Shown piece after piece: positions 8,740 to 17,396 of a stretch of 33,332 bases of DNA. A model generated the notes under the pieces. It made no database searches. It was not told where the DNA came from and worked only from the letters and a program-made list of their open reading frames with translations. Source of the stretch: an uncultured Clostridia bacterium (GTDB taxonomy: Bacteria; Bacillota; Clostridia; TANB77; CAG-508). The stretch lies in contig CANQGV010000004.1 in NCBI GenBank assembly GCA_947623475.1, forward strand, positions 1 through 33,332, given 5' to 3'. A program made the translations under genes and the position numbers. Every line of letters begins with the position of its first letter. Within the stretch, counting starts at the first letter, position 1.

Positions 8740-9811
8740 TATATATCTCCTTCATTTGTTTTAATATTTTATCTAATTCATATTCTTCCATGTTATATTT
8801 TTCTTTATTTGTTTTCATTTTTATTTTTTCTTCTATTCTTTTTGTAAATTCTTCTACATCATCTATTTCAACGCAATTTTCAATAAGGTCTGCATTTCCT
8901 CTACAATTTGTTGCTACTATTGGTTTTTCAGACATCATTGCTTCCATTATATTAACTGGTAAACCTTCTTGTCTAGATGTAGAAACTGCTATATTTGCTA
9001 TTTTTAAGAGTTTTGGTATATCTTTTCTATATCCTAAAAACATTATTTCTTTTTCTATATCTAAATCTTTTGACATTTGTTTATATAGTCCATTCATAGA
9101 ATCTTTTCCTGGTAGTAATACTTTTATATTATTGTACCCTTGTTTTTTTAATAACGCAATACTTTTTAATAGCATTCCTTGGTTTTTTCTTTTACTTAGT
9201 TCTGCAGGGTAAATTATTACAAAATCATCTTTTTTTATTCCTAAATTTTTTCTTAATTCTGTTTTTTCTTTTTCTGTCATTTTTATTTTAAATTTTTCTT
9301 TATCTACTCCTACTCCATGAACTAATTCTATTCTTTTCGCTTTTAAATGCTTTTTTGCAAATTCATAATCTTCTTTATTTATTGTTATTAAGCAATCTGT
9401 GTAATGAGCCATTATCTTTTCTACAGGGTAATATATAAGCCAATTTTTTATAGATGCCCCTTTAAAAAAATGAAAACCATGTGCTGTGTACATGACTTTT
9501 GTTCCATTCTTTCTTGCTTTTCTTGCAGCTAATCTTGCTAAAACTCCTCCTACTGGTGTCTGACAATGGATTATTTCATACTTATTTTCATTTATTATTT
9601 TTTTTAATTTTTTGTATGTTACTATATTATTTTTCTTAAATGGAAACCTTTCAAAAGGTAAATTATAATGTTTATCACAAAATTCTATTGGTACATCTCC
9701 ATTACTTGCTACATGTACTTCATATCCTTGTTCTTTAAACCATTTTAAATAAGGAATATGAAATCCAAGTATATGACTAGTTACAGTAGCAACAAATAAT
9801 ACTTTTTTCAT
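8723..9811 (-). CDS. Glycosyltransferase family 4
   Basis: A 362-residue GT-B fold, retaining-type glycosyltransferase. The N-terminal domain begins KKVLFVATVTSHILGFHIPY and contains IIHCQTPVGGVLARLA. The C-terminal domain has YPAELSKRKNQ and the E-x7-E type donor-binding motif SRQEGLPVNIMEAMMSEKP. The overall pattern resembles GT4 enzymes that add the second sugar of bacterial surface glycans (PglA/EpsD-like), acting on the inner membrane face on the product of the phosphoglycosyl transferase. ATG 9811 follows AAAGGGG by about 6 bases, 2 bases after the FemAB-like gene ends. Sugar specificity cannot be determined. Confidence 0.92.
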   Translation of the reverse strand: MKKVLFVATVTSHILGFHIPYLKWFKEQGYEVHVASNGDVPIEFCDKHYNLPFERFPFKKNNIVTYKKLKKIINENKYEIIHCQTPVGGVLARLAARKARKNGTKVMYTAHGFHFFKGASIKNWLIYYPVEKIMAHYTDCLITINKEDYEFAKKHLKAKRIELVHGVGVDKEKFKIKMTEKEKTELRKNLGIKKDDFVIIYPAELSKRKNQGMLLKSIALLKKQGYNNIKVLLPGKDSMNGLYKQMSKDLDIEKEIMFLGYRKDIPKLLKIANIAVSTSRQEGLPVNIMEAMMSEKPIVATNCRGNADLIENCVEIDDVEEFTKRIEEKIKMKTNKEKYNMEEYELDKILKQMKEIYNGDIQ

Positions 9812-9813
9812 TA

Positions 9814-10800
9814 TTACCCCTTTCTATATGCTGGAAAAAATTCTTCTTTTTTATCTATTCCTTTTATATTGCATAACTCATTATAAATTTTATCATTCCA
9901 TATTTTTTTACCTATATAAAAGTCAAATTGTGTATGTTTTGCAAACCCTTTCTTAAAAGTATATAAAGAGTCTTCTTCTGAATTACTTCTTCCACCTCCA
10001 TGATGAATTAAATTATATCCATTTTCCTTTCCCCATAAAGTAATAGCATATCTTAGCATATACGCTGGTGAAAGATATAAATATTCGCTTAATGTTCCTG
10101 ATAAATGTATGTGTATAATTTTCTTATAGATAAAATACAAACCACATGCAATTACTTTTTCTTCATATATTGCTTCAACTAATACCATGTTTTTATTAAA
10201 GTATTTTATCATATTAGAAAAATATTCATCGCCGAAATAATAGTAATCTGTTGCATTATTACGATCCATTGTAGAATAATATATTTCTTTAAAATTATTT
10301 ATACTATTTGGAGCTTCTGTAACTTTAAAAGTTATTCCTTTATTTAATGCTCTTCTTATGTTTTTTCTGCAACTTTTACTAAACTCTTCTTTTTCTGGTT
10401 GTTCAAAATCTTTTAAATTTGTTCCTAATGTTTTTCTAATACATACAGCATTATAAAGTTCTTTAAAATCTAAAGCATTATTTATTATTGGGTGAAATCT
10501 TACAAATTCACTAACAATATTATTTTCTTTGCAATATTGTTTAAAGTTTTCTTCATATGCTTTTAATAATTTTTTTTCTCTTCCTTCTTTTCTTTTTTTG
10601 ATAATTGGTCCACCATATCCATAAGGAGTAACAATATCGTAATATGTATTTCCATCTACTTTAATAGGTATTTCTCTTATAATAAATTGATTTGAAATTT
10701 TACCATTTTCATCTTCATACTCAAATATTTTTGCTTTTCCTTTTTCTGTATGCTCATATAACTTTCCGTAGTTTTTATCAAAATATATATCTTCTGCCAT
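9814..10800 (-). CDS. FemAB-like / GNAT-fold acyltransferase
   Basis: A 328-residue protein resembling the tandem-GNAT fold of FemAB and the related Acetyltransf_6 group. Visible features are IVTPYGYGGP near residue 60, SKSCRKNIRRALNKG around 145 (a basic motif that in Fem-type enzymes sits near the tRNA or acyl donor site), VIACGLYFIYKKIIHIHLSGT, and LIHHGGGRSNSEEDSLYTFKKGFA near the C-terminus. Fem enzymes add amino acids from tRNA to lipid II; relatives in glycan loci are thought to N-acylate or aminoacylate sugars. Its position between the sugar-modifying GNAT and GT4 suggests it modifies a lipid-linked amino sugar, which is inference. ATG 10800 is preceded by a weak GGAAA. Confidence 0.75.
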   Translation of the reverse strand: MAEDIYFDKNYGKLYEHTEKGKAKIFEYEDENGKISNQFIIREIPIKVDGNTYYDIVTPYGYGGPIIKKRKEGREKKLLKAYEENFKQYCKENNIVSEFVRFHPIINNALDFKELYNAVCIRKTLGTNLKDFEQPEKEEFSKSCRKNIRRALNKGITFKVTEAPNSINNFKEIYYSTMDRNNATDYYYFGDEYFSNMIKYFNKNMVLVEAIYEEKVIACGLYFIYKKIIHIHLSGTLSEYLYLSPAYMLRYAITLWGKENGYNLIHHGGGRSNSEEDSLYTFKKGFAKHTQFDFYIGKKIWNDKIYNELCNIKGIDKKEEFFPAYRKG

Positions 10801-10831
10801 TTTTGATTTCCAACTTTCTTTTAGTTTATTA

Positions 10832-11272
10832 CTATTTTATTTTGTATAATTTTATTTTTTCTATATCTTTTTCTTTTATTTTAAACCCATTTTTTTCATA
10901 AAATTTCAATGCTCGTATGTTTTTATTATTTACTAGTAATTCCGTTTCTTCTATATTTTCAACTTTATTTTCTAGCTCTTTTAGTAAAATACTTCCTACT
11001 CCTTTGCTTCTATAATTTTCATTTACGAAGAAATAGTTAATATGCATAATATTTTGATTCTCTATCTTTTTATATCCCCAAATGAAACCAATTATTTTTT
11101 CATTTTGTATTGCTCCTAGTATTATTGCTGTTCCGTCTTTTGTGAATTCACACATATTTTTATATATTCTTTCTACTTCTTCTATATTATCTTTCTTTAA
11201 TTGTCTGATATAACTCTTTAAGATTTTCTCTTGATTTTTTATATCGTTACTCTTCAATCTTTTTATTTGCAC
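10832..11272 (-). CDS. GNAT family N-acetyltransferase
   Basis: A 146-residue GNAT with the acetyl-CoA pyrophosphate-binding loop ENYRSKGVGSILLKELE (R-x-x-G-x-G, about residues 90-105) and the C-terminal NIRALKFYEKNGFKI strand-loop typical of the fold. It lies after the dehydratase, aminotransferase and phosphoglycosyl transferase genes. By analogy with PseH or WecD it may acetylate the 4-amino group made by the aminotransferase. In the Campylobacter pathway this step is done by PglD, a hexapeptide protein, so a GNAT would be an alternative solution. It begins at GTG 11272, with AGAGGA about 9 bases upstream, overlapping the sugar transferase end by 26 bases. Confidence 0.85.
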   Translation of the reverse strand: MQIKRLKSNDIKNQEKILKSYIRQLKKDNIEEVERIYKNMCEFTKDGTAIILGAIQNEKIIGFIWGYKKIENQNIMHINYFFVNENYRSKGVGSILLKELENKVENIEETELLVNNKNIRALKFYEKNGFKIKEKDIEKIKLYKIK

Positions 11273-11885
11273 TATTAACTTTCCTCTCTATATCTAGACT
11301 TTTCATTGTATGTTCTTCTCCTACCAATATACCTTCTTTTTTTAATACTGTTTTTATTGTTTTTAAAATAATTTTTATATCTTTTATAAATGTGCAATTC
11401 TTTACATACTCAACATCTAATTTTAATCTTTCGTCCCATGTTACAGTATTTCTACCACTAATTTGTGCTAGTCCTGTAAGCCCTGGTCTTACGTCATGTC
11501 TATGTTTTTCTTCTTCTGTATAATATGGTAAATATCTAACAAGCAATGGTCTCGGTCCTACTATTGACATATCTCCTTTTATAATATTTATTAACTCTGG
11601 AAGCTCGTCTAAACTTGTACTTCTTAATATTCTTCCAAACTTTGTTAACCTTTTTGAGTCTGGTAATAAATTGCCTTTTTCGTCTTTTTCATCTGTCATT
11701 GTTCTAAATTTATATAGTGTAAATATTTTTTCGTTTTTTCCTGGACGTTCTTGTTTGAATATTACAGGTTTTCCTAGTTTAACTCTAACTAATATATATA
11801 CAATAAGCATCACTGGTAGTAATATTATAAAAGCTATCAAACTTAATGTGAAGTCTAATATTCTTTTGAAAAAATTCTTATACAT
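11247..11885 (-). CDS. Initiating phosphoglycosyl transferase (PglC/EpsL-like sugar transferase)
   Basis: A ~212-residue monotopic membrane enzyme that moves a phospho-sugar from a UDP-sugar to undecaprenyl phosphate, the committed first step of glycan assembly. An N-terminal re-entrant helix (residues ~12-34, FTLSLIAFIILLPVMLIVYI) is followed by IFKQERPGKNEKIF, YKFRTM, the catalytic STSLDELPELINIIKGDMS, GPRPLL, and RHDVRPGLTGLAQISGRN, all signatures of the small polyprenol phosphoglycosyl transferases. Size matches PglC rather than the larger WbaP type. The frame is open to an ATG at 11903 that overlaps the aminotransferase stop, but the GGAGG lies inside that extension, so the ATG at 11885 (MYKNFFKR), 11 bases after GGAGG, is preferred. 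Confidence 0.93.
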   Translation of the reverse strand: MYKNFFKRILDFTLSLIAFIILLPVMLIVYILVRVKLGKPVIFKQERPGKNEKIFTLYKFRTMTDEKDEKGNLLPDSKRLTKFGRILRSTSLDELPELINIIKGDMSIVGPRPLLVRYLPYYTEEEKHRHDVRPGLTGLAQISGRNTVTWDERLKLDVEYVKNCTFIKDIKIILKTIKTVLKKEGILVGEEHTMKSLDIERKVNSANKKIEE

Positions 11886-11902
11886 TTTAAATTTTGCCTC
11901 CA

Positions 11903-13030
11903 TTACTCAAACAGTTTTCTAATAATTTTAATAATTTCATTCATTTCTTCTTCAGTCATTCTTGTATCACAAGGTAAACATACTCCTCTTTCAAATAAAT
12001 CTTCTGATACTGCTTTATCTTCTACTTTTATAAAATCATATTTTTTAAATATTGGTTGCTCATGCATAGGTTTCCATACAGGTCTTGATTCTATATTTTC
12101 TGCTTCTAAAGCTTCTATAAGTTGTATTGGTGTTACTTTTGATCCTTCTTTTAATGTTATTACAGTTAACCAATGATTTGGTTTTGTATTTTCAGGCTCT
12201 TCTTGAATTTCTATTTCTTCTATATCTTTAAGTCCTTCTTTGTATGCATTATATATTTTTGTTTTTTGTTCTATTCTTTTGTCCAATACTTCTAATTGTC
12301 CTCTACCAAGCCCTGCTATAATATTACTCATTCTATAGTTATAACCTAATTCTTTATGTTCATAATGGCGTACAGGCTCTTTTGCTTGAGTTGATAAAAA
12401 TTTTGCTTTTTCAATTCCTGCTTTGTCATCTGATACAAGCATTCCTCCACCACTTGTTGTTATTATTTTGTTTCCATTAAATGAGTAAATACCATATTTT
12501 CCAAATGTTCCTGTTTGTTTTCCTTTATATGTTGAGCCTAAACTTTCTGCTGCATCTTCTACTAGTGGAACATTATGCTTTTCACATATTTGTTTTATTT
12601 CATCTATTTTTGCTGGTGTTCCATATAAATGTACCAATATTACTACTTTTGGATTTGGATATTTTTCAAATGCTTTTTCTAATGCTTTAGGATCCATATT
12701 CCATGTTTCGCGTTCACTGTCTATGAATACTGGTGTTGCATTTTCATATACTGCTGGGTTTATTGTTGCAGCAAAAGTAAGTGTTGAGCAAAATACTATA
12801 TCATCTTTTTTTACTCCTAATGTTTTAAATGCTAAATGTATTGCTGCTGTTCCAGAAGCAACTGCTAATGCATTTTTGCTTCCTACATATTCTTTTAAAC
12901 TTTCCTCAAATTTATTTATATTTTCTCCAAGTGATGTTATCCAATTTGTGTCAAATGCATCTTTTACATATTTTTGTTCATAACCTTCTTCTGACATATG
13001 TGGTGGTGATAAAAATATTCTTCTTTCCAT
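11903..13030 (-). CDS. DegT/DnrJ/EryC1/StrS-family PLP aminotransferase (PglE-like)
   Basis: A 375-residue PLP-dependent sugar aminotransferase. The opening IFLSPPHMSEEGYEQKYVKD is typical of the PglE/LegC group that aminates UDP-4-keto-6-deoxy sugars. PLP-site features are ASGTAAIHLA near residue 60, VEDAAESLGS (Asp159 region), and the Schiff-base lysine in YSFNGNKIITTSGGG (Lys188, preceded by Asn rather than the more common SFNxNK spacing, which is intact). It directly follows the membrane dehydratase (14-base gap), so the two likely act in sequence to make a UDP-4-amino-4,6-dideoxy sugar. ATG 13030 follows AAAGGAAG. Confidence 0.92.
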   Translation of the reverse strand: MERRIFLSPPHMSEEGYEQKYVKDAFDTNWITSLGENINKFEESLKEYVGSKNALAVASGTAAIHLAFKTLGVKKDDIVFCSTLTFAATINPAVYENATPVFIDSERETWNMDPKALEKAFEKYPNPKVVILVHLYGTPAKIDEIKQICEKHNVPLVEDAAESLGSTYKGKQTGTFGKYGIYSFNGNKIITTSGGGMLVSDDKAGIEKAKFLSTQAKEPVRHYEHKELGYNYRMSNIIAGLGRGQLEVLDKRIEQKTKIYNAYKEGLKDIEEIEIQEEPENTKPNHWLTVITLKEGSKVTPIQLIEALEAENIESRPVWKPMHEQPIFKKYDFIKVEDKAVSEDLFERGVCLPCDTRMTEEEMNEIIKIIRKLFE

Positions 13031-13044
13031 AAAAAACTTCCTTT

Positions 13045-14904
13045 CTAACTTTCTCTTTCTTTGTAAGTTGGTACTACTGATTTTACTACCTTTTTGATTT
13101 TAGATATTTGTGTATTATTAGTATTTTCTAATAGTTTTTCTAGTTCTGTTAATTTTTCTTCTACTTTACTCATTTCAATATCTGATAATGGTGCTATATG
13201 AATTTTTTCATGTTTTGTTTCTTTTAAACCTTCTTCTTCCATTAGCAATTCTTCATATAGTTTTTCTCCTGGTCTTAATCCTGTAATTTTTATTTGTATA
13301 TCTACATTTGGCTCAAGTCCAGATAATCTTATTAAATTTTGTGCCATATCATAAATTTTTACTGGCTCTCCCATATCTAATACAAATATTTCACTACCTT
13401 TTGCATAACTCATTGCTTGTAATACTAATGAAACTGCTTCTGGTATTGTCATAAAAAACCTTGTTATTTCTTTGTGAGTTACTGTTACAGGTCCTCCTTG
13501 TGCTATTTGTTTTTTAAATAATGGTATTACTGATCCGTTACTTCCAAGTACATTTCCAAACCTTACTGCTGCAAATTCTGTTTTACTTTTTTTATCTTTT
13601 GCTTGTACTATCATTTCACATAAACGTTTTGTTGCACCCATTATATTTGTTGGATTTACTGCTTTGTCTGTAGATATTAGTATAAATCTTTTTGTTTTAT
13701 ATTCATGTGCACAATTTACTACATTATATGTTCCAAATACATTATTTTTTATTGCTTCTAATGGGCTTACTTCCATTAGTGGAACATGTTTATGAGCTGC
13801 TGCATGAAATACTAAATATGGTTTAAACTCTTTAAATATTTCATTTAATCTTTTTTTATCTCTTACACTTGCTACTAGTGCATGAACTTCTCTCTTAGGA
13901 TAATTATATTTTAATTCTTGTTCAATATCGTATAAGTTATTCTCATATATATCTACTATTACTAATTTTTGTGGATTATATCTAATTATTTGCCTACATA
14001 GCTCTGAGCCTATTGATCCACCTCCACCTGTAACTAGTATAACTTTATCTTTTATTAATTCTTTTATTTCTGTATTGTTAAGCTTTATTGTTTCTCTTCC
14101 TAACAAGTCCTCTATTTCTACATCACGGAAGTTGTCCATTAATGTTTTATTTCTTATTAGTTCTTTTGTTCCTGGTAAAATTCTTACTTTACACCCTGTT
14201 GATTGGCATATTTGTAAAATTTCTCTTCTATTTTTGCTTGAAATATTTGAAATTGAAAATAATATTAATTCTATTTTGTTTTCTTCACATATTTTTTGTA
14301 TATCGTCTCTTGTTCCAAGGATTCTATATCCTGAAATCGCATAATCAATTTTATTTGGATTATCATCAATTAATCCTACTACGTTATATATATCCCTCAT
14401 TGTTGTTTTTAATGTTCCTAATACAATTTTAGTAGCTTCTCCTGCTCCTATTATTAAAACATTTTTTCTAACGTCTTCTTTGGGTTGTCTACGATTTCTA
14501 TAACTACCATTCAATATACTTCTTAATATTACCCTATAACTTACTACTGATACCACAATTATTAGTGCTGCAATTATGTTTATTCTTTGATCTAAAATAT
14601 CTGATTTAAAAAATATTTTTAATAATGAAATCATTATATATGACACTAAACATGCTATTATATAAACCAAGTAATCATTTCCGTTTTCATACCTAGTTAT
14701 ATTTTTGTATGTTTTAAAAACAGTTAACATCCCTATATATATAATTATTGCCGATAATATTGTTATGAATTCTTGTTTTAAAAAGTTTTCATTTAATATA
14801 AAAATTGGCTCCATTATAAGTATTGTAAGGCTATAAGACATAATAATTATTACTATGTCTATTATTCTTAATATTGCATTTCTATGTTTTTTTATTTTAT
14901 TCAA
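13045..14904 (-). CDS. Membrane-bound nucleotide-sugar 4,6-dehydratase (CapD/PglF family)
   Basis: About 619 residues. The N-terminus has four membrane helices, then a first Rossmann domain (NVLIIGAGEAT), then the short-chain dehydrogenase domain with TGGGGSIGSEL (around residue 292), HAAAHKHVPLME, and TDKAVNPTNIMGATKR, in which Met replaces the usual catalytic Tyr, as in PglF/FlaA1 enzymes. These convert UDP-GlcNAc to the 4-keto-6-deoxy sugar. It is the first gene of the glycan operon. A TTG at 14943 is in frame but lies about 3 bases from the predicted transcription start; the TTG at 14904, six bases after GGAG, is the more likely start (a GTG at 14916 is also possible). Confidence 0.9.
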   Translation of the reverse strand: MNKIKKHRNAILRIIDIVIIIMSYSLTILIMEPIFILNENFLKQEFITILSAIIIYIGMLTVFKTYKNITRYENGNDYLVYIIACLVSYIMISLLKIFFKSDILDQRINIIAALIIVVSVVSYRVILRSILNGSYRNRRQPKEDVRKNVLIIGAGEATKIVLGTLKTTMRDIYNVVGLIDDNPNKIDYAISGYRILGTRDDIQKICEENKIELILFSISNISSKNRREILQICQSTGCKVRILPGTKELIRNKTLMDNFRDVEIEDLLGRETIKLNNTEIKELIKDKVILVTGGGGSIGSELCRQIIRYNPQKLVIVDIYENNLYDIEQELKYNYPKREVHALVASVRDKKRLNEIFKEFKPYLVFHAAAHKHVPLMEVSPLEAIKNNVFGTYNVVNCAHEYKTKRFILISTDKAVNPTNIMGATKRLCEMIVQAKDKKSKTEFAAVRFGNVLGSNGSVIPLFKKQIAQGGPVTVTHKEITRFFMTIPEAVSLVLQAMSYAKGSEIFVLDMGEPVKIYDMAQNLIRLSGLEPNVDIQIKITGLRPGEKLYEELLMEEEGLKETKHEKIHIAPLSDIEMSKVEEKLTELEKLLENTNNTQISKIKKVVKSVVPTYKERES

Positions 14905-14941
14905 TTTTCTCTCCACTTTCCCTAATATTTTCTTATTCTTC

Positions 14942-14955
14942 AATCAAAATTGATT
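14942..14955. promoter_or_regulatory. Dyad at the glycan operon start site, possible operator
   Basis: A perfect inverted repeat, AATCAA and TTGATT separated by two bases, is centred at about 14948-14949, overlapping the last bases of the -10 and the predicted +1. A repressor binding here would block RNA polymerase. It is AT-rich and short, so chance is possible. Confidence 0.35.
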
Positions 14956-14981
14956 ATAGCATTTTTGTTGTTTTATTTCAA
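14953..14981 (-). promoter_or_regulatory. Sigma-A promoter of the glycan operon
   Basis: Read on the minus strand: -35 TTGAAA at 14976-14981, a 17-base spacer, and an exact -10 TATAAT at 14953-14958, extended by TGC. Transcription should start near 14946. This is among the strongest promoters in the window and the only clear one for the ~15 kb downstream gene series. A dyad overlaps the -10 and start site (separate entry). Confidence 0.82.
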
Positions 14982-15028
14982 CATTTTTCGACCATAAACT
15001 TTACTATTTTTAATATTTTATAATCTAG

Positions 15029-15067
15029 AAAAAAGGAGCTAGATTTATGCTTTTTCTAACTCCTTTT
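15029..15067 (-). terminator. Intrinsic terminator of argS-vanZ
   Basis: On the minus strand, AAAAGGAG followed by TAG pairs with CTA then CTCCTTTT across a ~14-base loop and runs into six T. The left arm overlaps the last codons of the VanZ-like gene. It separates this unit from the glycan operon promoter just downstream. Confidence 0.85.
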
Positions 15068-15548
15068 CTTTTTTCATTTTCTTGTATATACTATTTATTC
15101 CTATTACTATTATAATTCCTAGCAAAACTCCTGTCGTATCTAGTATTACATCTGATACTTGTCCAGACCTTCCTTCTATAAATGTTTGATGTATTTCATC
15201 TGATACTGCATATAAAAATCCTGCTATTAATGTTATTATCATTCTTTTTCTGTTTTCTGTTTTAAAAGTACATGTTAATGATGCTATTGATATACTTAAT
15301 ACTGTATATATTGAAAAGTGTGCTCCCTTTCTTACAGGTTTTTGATATGCTTTTACTAGTTCTGCCTTTTCTTCTGCTGTTATATTTTTATATTTTGGTT
15401 GTATTTCTATTAGCTTTTCTGCTACTTTTGCACTAATTCCTGAGGATTCTGTTGCATTTTGGTTTGAAAAGCTAAATATTATTGATGTTATAAATAATAT
15501 GATGATTATTAATATTATTCTTATTACTATTATTCCTGTTTTTTTCAC
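15045..15548 (-). CDS. VanZ-family membrane protein
   Basis: A 167-residue protein with an N-terminal helix (residues ~7-27) and three further hydrophobic segments. It has the VanZ-domain pattern: FSNQNATESS after the first helix, KPVRKGAHFSIYTVLSI, and the acidic SDEIHQTFIEGRSGQVSDVILDTTG. VanZ-like proteins have a loosely defined role in envelope stress and teicoplanin resistance; most chromosomal copies have no tested function. It begins at GTG 15548 with GGGAG about 10 bases before, 17 bases after argS, so it is probably cotranscribed. The C-terminus is a short charged tail whose codons form the terminator arm. Confidence 0.87.
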   Translation of the reverse strand: MKKTGIIVIRIILIIIILFITSIIFSFSNQNATESSGISAKVAEKLIEIQPKYKNITAEEKAELVKAYQKPVRKGAHFSIYTVLSISIASLTCTFKTENRKRMIITLIAGFLYAVSDEIHQTFIEGRSGQVSDVILDTTGVLLGIIIVIGINSIYKKMKKEKELEKA

Positions 15549-15565
15549 TTGTATACTGCTCCCTA

Positions 15566-17275
15566 CTACATTTTTTCTGGCATCTGTATTCCTAATAATT
15601 TTGCTCCTATTTTTAATACTTCTCCAGTTGCACGTGTTAAATATATTCTAGAGTTTTGTATTTCTTCGTCTTCTCCTATTATTTTATTTTCATTATAAAA
15701 ACTACTATAAGCTTTTGCTAAATCTAATAAATATCTTGTTAGTATTGATGGCTCTTCTTTTTCAGTTACTTGCTCTAAAATTTCTTCAAACTTATATATT
15801 AGTTTTAACACTCCTTGTGAATATTCATCTGTTAATTTTTCAAATTTTATTTCTGCTATTTCAGGTATGTAACCTGCTTTTTCTAATACACTTTGTGTAC
15901 GTACATAAGTATATTGTACATAAGGACCTGTTTCACCTTGGAAATTTAGTGCTGCATCCCAATCAAAAATTATATCTTTTACTGTACTTGTTGCTAAAAT
16001 GTTAAAAATAACTGCTCCTATTCCAACTTTTTTAGCTAATTCTTTTCTGTTTTCTAAGTTTGGATTTTTTAATGCAATTGTTGCTTCTGCTCTGTTTATT
16101 GATTCTTCTAGTAGGTCTTCTATCTTTATTATTTTTCCTTCTCTTGTTGACATTTTTCCTGTTGGTAACATTACCATTCCATAAGATACATGTTCTAATC
16201 CTTTTACATATTTTTCATCTATTCCTAAGTGTTTTGCTACTACAAATACTTGCTTAAAATGTAGTACTTGTTCATAAGATGTTACATATAAAGCTTTATC
16301 AAAATCATATGTTTTGGCACGATGCATTATTGCTGCTAAATCTCTTGACGCATAAGTTGTTGAGCCATCTGATTTTTGTATCATACAAGGTGTATTTATT
16401 CCTTCATTTTCTAAGTCAACTATTTTTGCTCCTTGTGATTCTGTAATTGTTCCATTCTCTTCTAAAATTTTTATTATTTCTTTAGCTTTTGGTGCAATTG
16501 TTGCTTCTCCATCCCATGAATCAAATTTGCTTCCTAATAAATCATAAACTTTTTGAAATTCTTTTATACTAACTTTTTTAAATTTTTCCCACAATTCTAT
16601 ACAATAAGGATCTCCGTCTTCTAGTTTTTTGAAATTTTCTCTACATGCTTCTAATACTTTTTCATCTTCTTTACACAATTTGTTTATTCTAATGTAAATT
16701 TCCATTAATTCGTTTATTGGGTTTTCGTCTATATTATATTCTTCTCCCCAACGTTTATATCCTTCTATTAACTTACCAAATTGTGTTCCATAATCTCCTA
16801 AATAATTTAGCCCTATTGCATTATATCCTAAGTATTTATATATGTTGTATAATGCTCCTCCAATTGCAGTAGTACGTAAATGACCTATGTGGAATGGTTT
16901 TGCAATATTTGGTGCTGAATAATCTATTACTACATTTTTATCTTTTCCTTTTTTTGAGCTTCCATATTCTCCTTGATTAGAAAAGTTGGCTAATATTTGT
17001 TTTGCTAGTTCAACTTTATTTATGAAAAAATTTATATATCCACCTACTACTTCTATTTTTTCAATGGTACTTTCTTTTATTTGTAATTTTTCTGATATTT
17101 CTTGTGCTATTAGTGGTGGTGCTTTTTTTAATTCTTTTGCAAGTCTAAAACAAGGGAATGCATAATCTCCTTTTGTACTTTCTTTTGGGACTTCTATATA
17201 GCTTTCTATTTCTTGTTCTGGTATATCTATTACCTTTGATATTTTTTGTGCTATTTCTTTTTTAAATTTATCCAT
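15566..17275 (-). CDS. argS: Arginyl-tRNA synthetase
   Basis: A 569-residue class I aminoacyl-tRNA synthetase that charges tRNA-Arg. Order of features: N-terminal Add-1 domain (residues 1-110) with STKGDYAFPCF, the HIGH signature as KPFHIGHLRT (residues 126-134), the arginine-binding NYLGDYGTQFGK, the nucleotide-site loop GKMSTREGK (the KMSKS equivalent), and a C-terminal anticodon-binding DALR domain ending near LGIQMPEKM. Length is normal and all catalytic motifs are intact. ATG 17275 follows AAGGAAGGG. It is transcribed with the VanZ-like gene from its own promoter at 17310-17338. Confidence 0.97.
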   Translation of the reverse strand: MDKFKKEIAQKISKVIDIPEQEIESYIEVPKESTKGDYAFPCFRLAKELKKAPPLIAQEISEKLQIKESTIEKIEVVGGYINFFINKVELAKQILANFSNQGEYGSSKKGKDKNVVIDYSAPNIAKPFHIGHLRTTAIGGALYNIYKYLGYNAIGLNYLGDYGTQFGKLIEGYKRWGEEYNIDENPINELMEIYIRINKLCKEDEKVLEACRENFKKLEDGDPYCIELWEKFKKVSIKEFQKVYDLLGSKFDSWDGEATIAPKAKEIIKILEENGTITESQGAKIVDLENEGINTPCMIQKSDGSTTYASRDLAAIMHRAKTYDFDKALYVTSYEQVLHFKQVFVVAKHLGIDEKYVKGLEHVSYGMVMLPTGKMSTREGKIIKIEDLLEESINRAEATIALKNPNLENRKELAKKVGIGAVIFNILATSTVKDIIFDWDAALNFQGETGPYVQYTYVRTQSVLEKAGYIPEIAEIKFEKLTDEYSQGVLKLIYKFEEILEQVTEKEEPSILTRYLLDLAKAYSSFYNENKIIGEDEEIQNSRIYLTRATGEVLKIGAKLLGIQMPEKM

Positions 17276-17309
17276 ATTTTTCCCTTCCTTTCTTGCTTTT
17301 TACTAATAT

Positions 17310-17338
17310 AATATACACTATTTTGCTCTTAAAATCAA
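17310..17338 (-). promoter_or_regulatory. Sigma-A promoter of argS
   Basis: On the minus strand: -35 TTGATT at 17333-17338, a 17-base spacer, and -10 TATATT at 17310-17315. The predicted start lies around 17303, leaving a leader of only about 27 bases, too short for a T-box. argS expression here is therefore not under T-box control from this promoter. Confidence 0.72.
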
Positions 17339-17342
17339 GTAA

Positions 17343-17368
17343 AGATGCTGATTTAAATCAACATCTTA
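17343..17368 (-). terminator. Hairpin, probable terminator of the DUF421-DUF4363 operon
   Basis: AAGATG and CATCTT arms enclose the palindrome GATTTAAATC, giving a long AT-rich stem 30-50 bases past the DUF4363 stop. The T tract that follows is weak (TTTACTTGATTTT). An alternative pairing uses AGATGCT copies at 17343-17349 and 17393-17399. Confidence 0.55.
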
Positions 17369-17396
17369 AAGAGTTTTATAAAATAAAAATTAGCAT

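Noticed and set aside
17276..17396. T-box riboswitch before argS
   Set aside because: The predicted leader after the promoter is only about 27 bases; the hairpin upstream lies before the -35 and fits a terminator of the previous operon.
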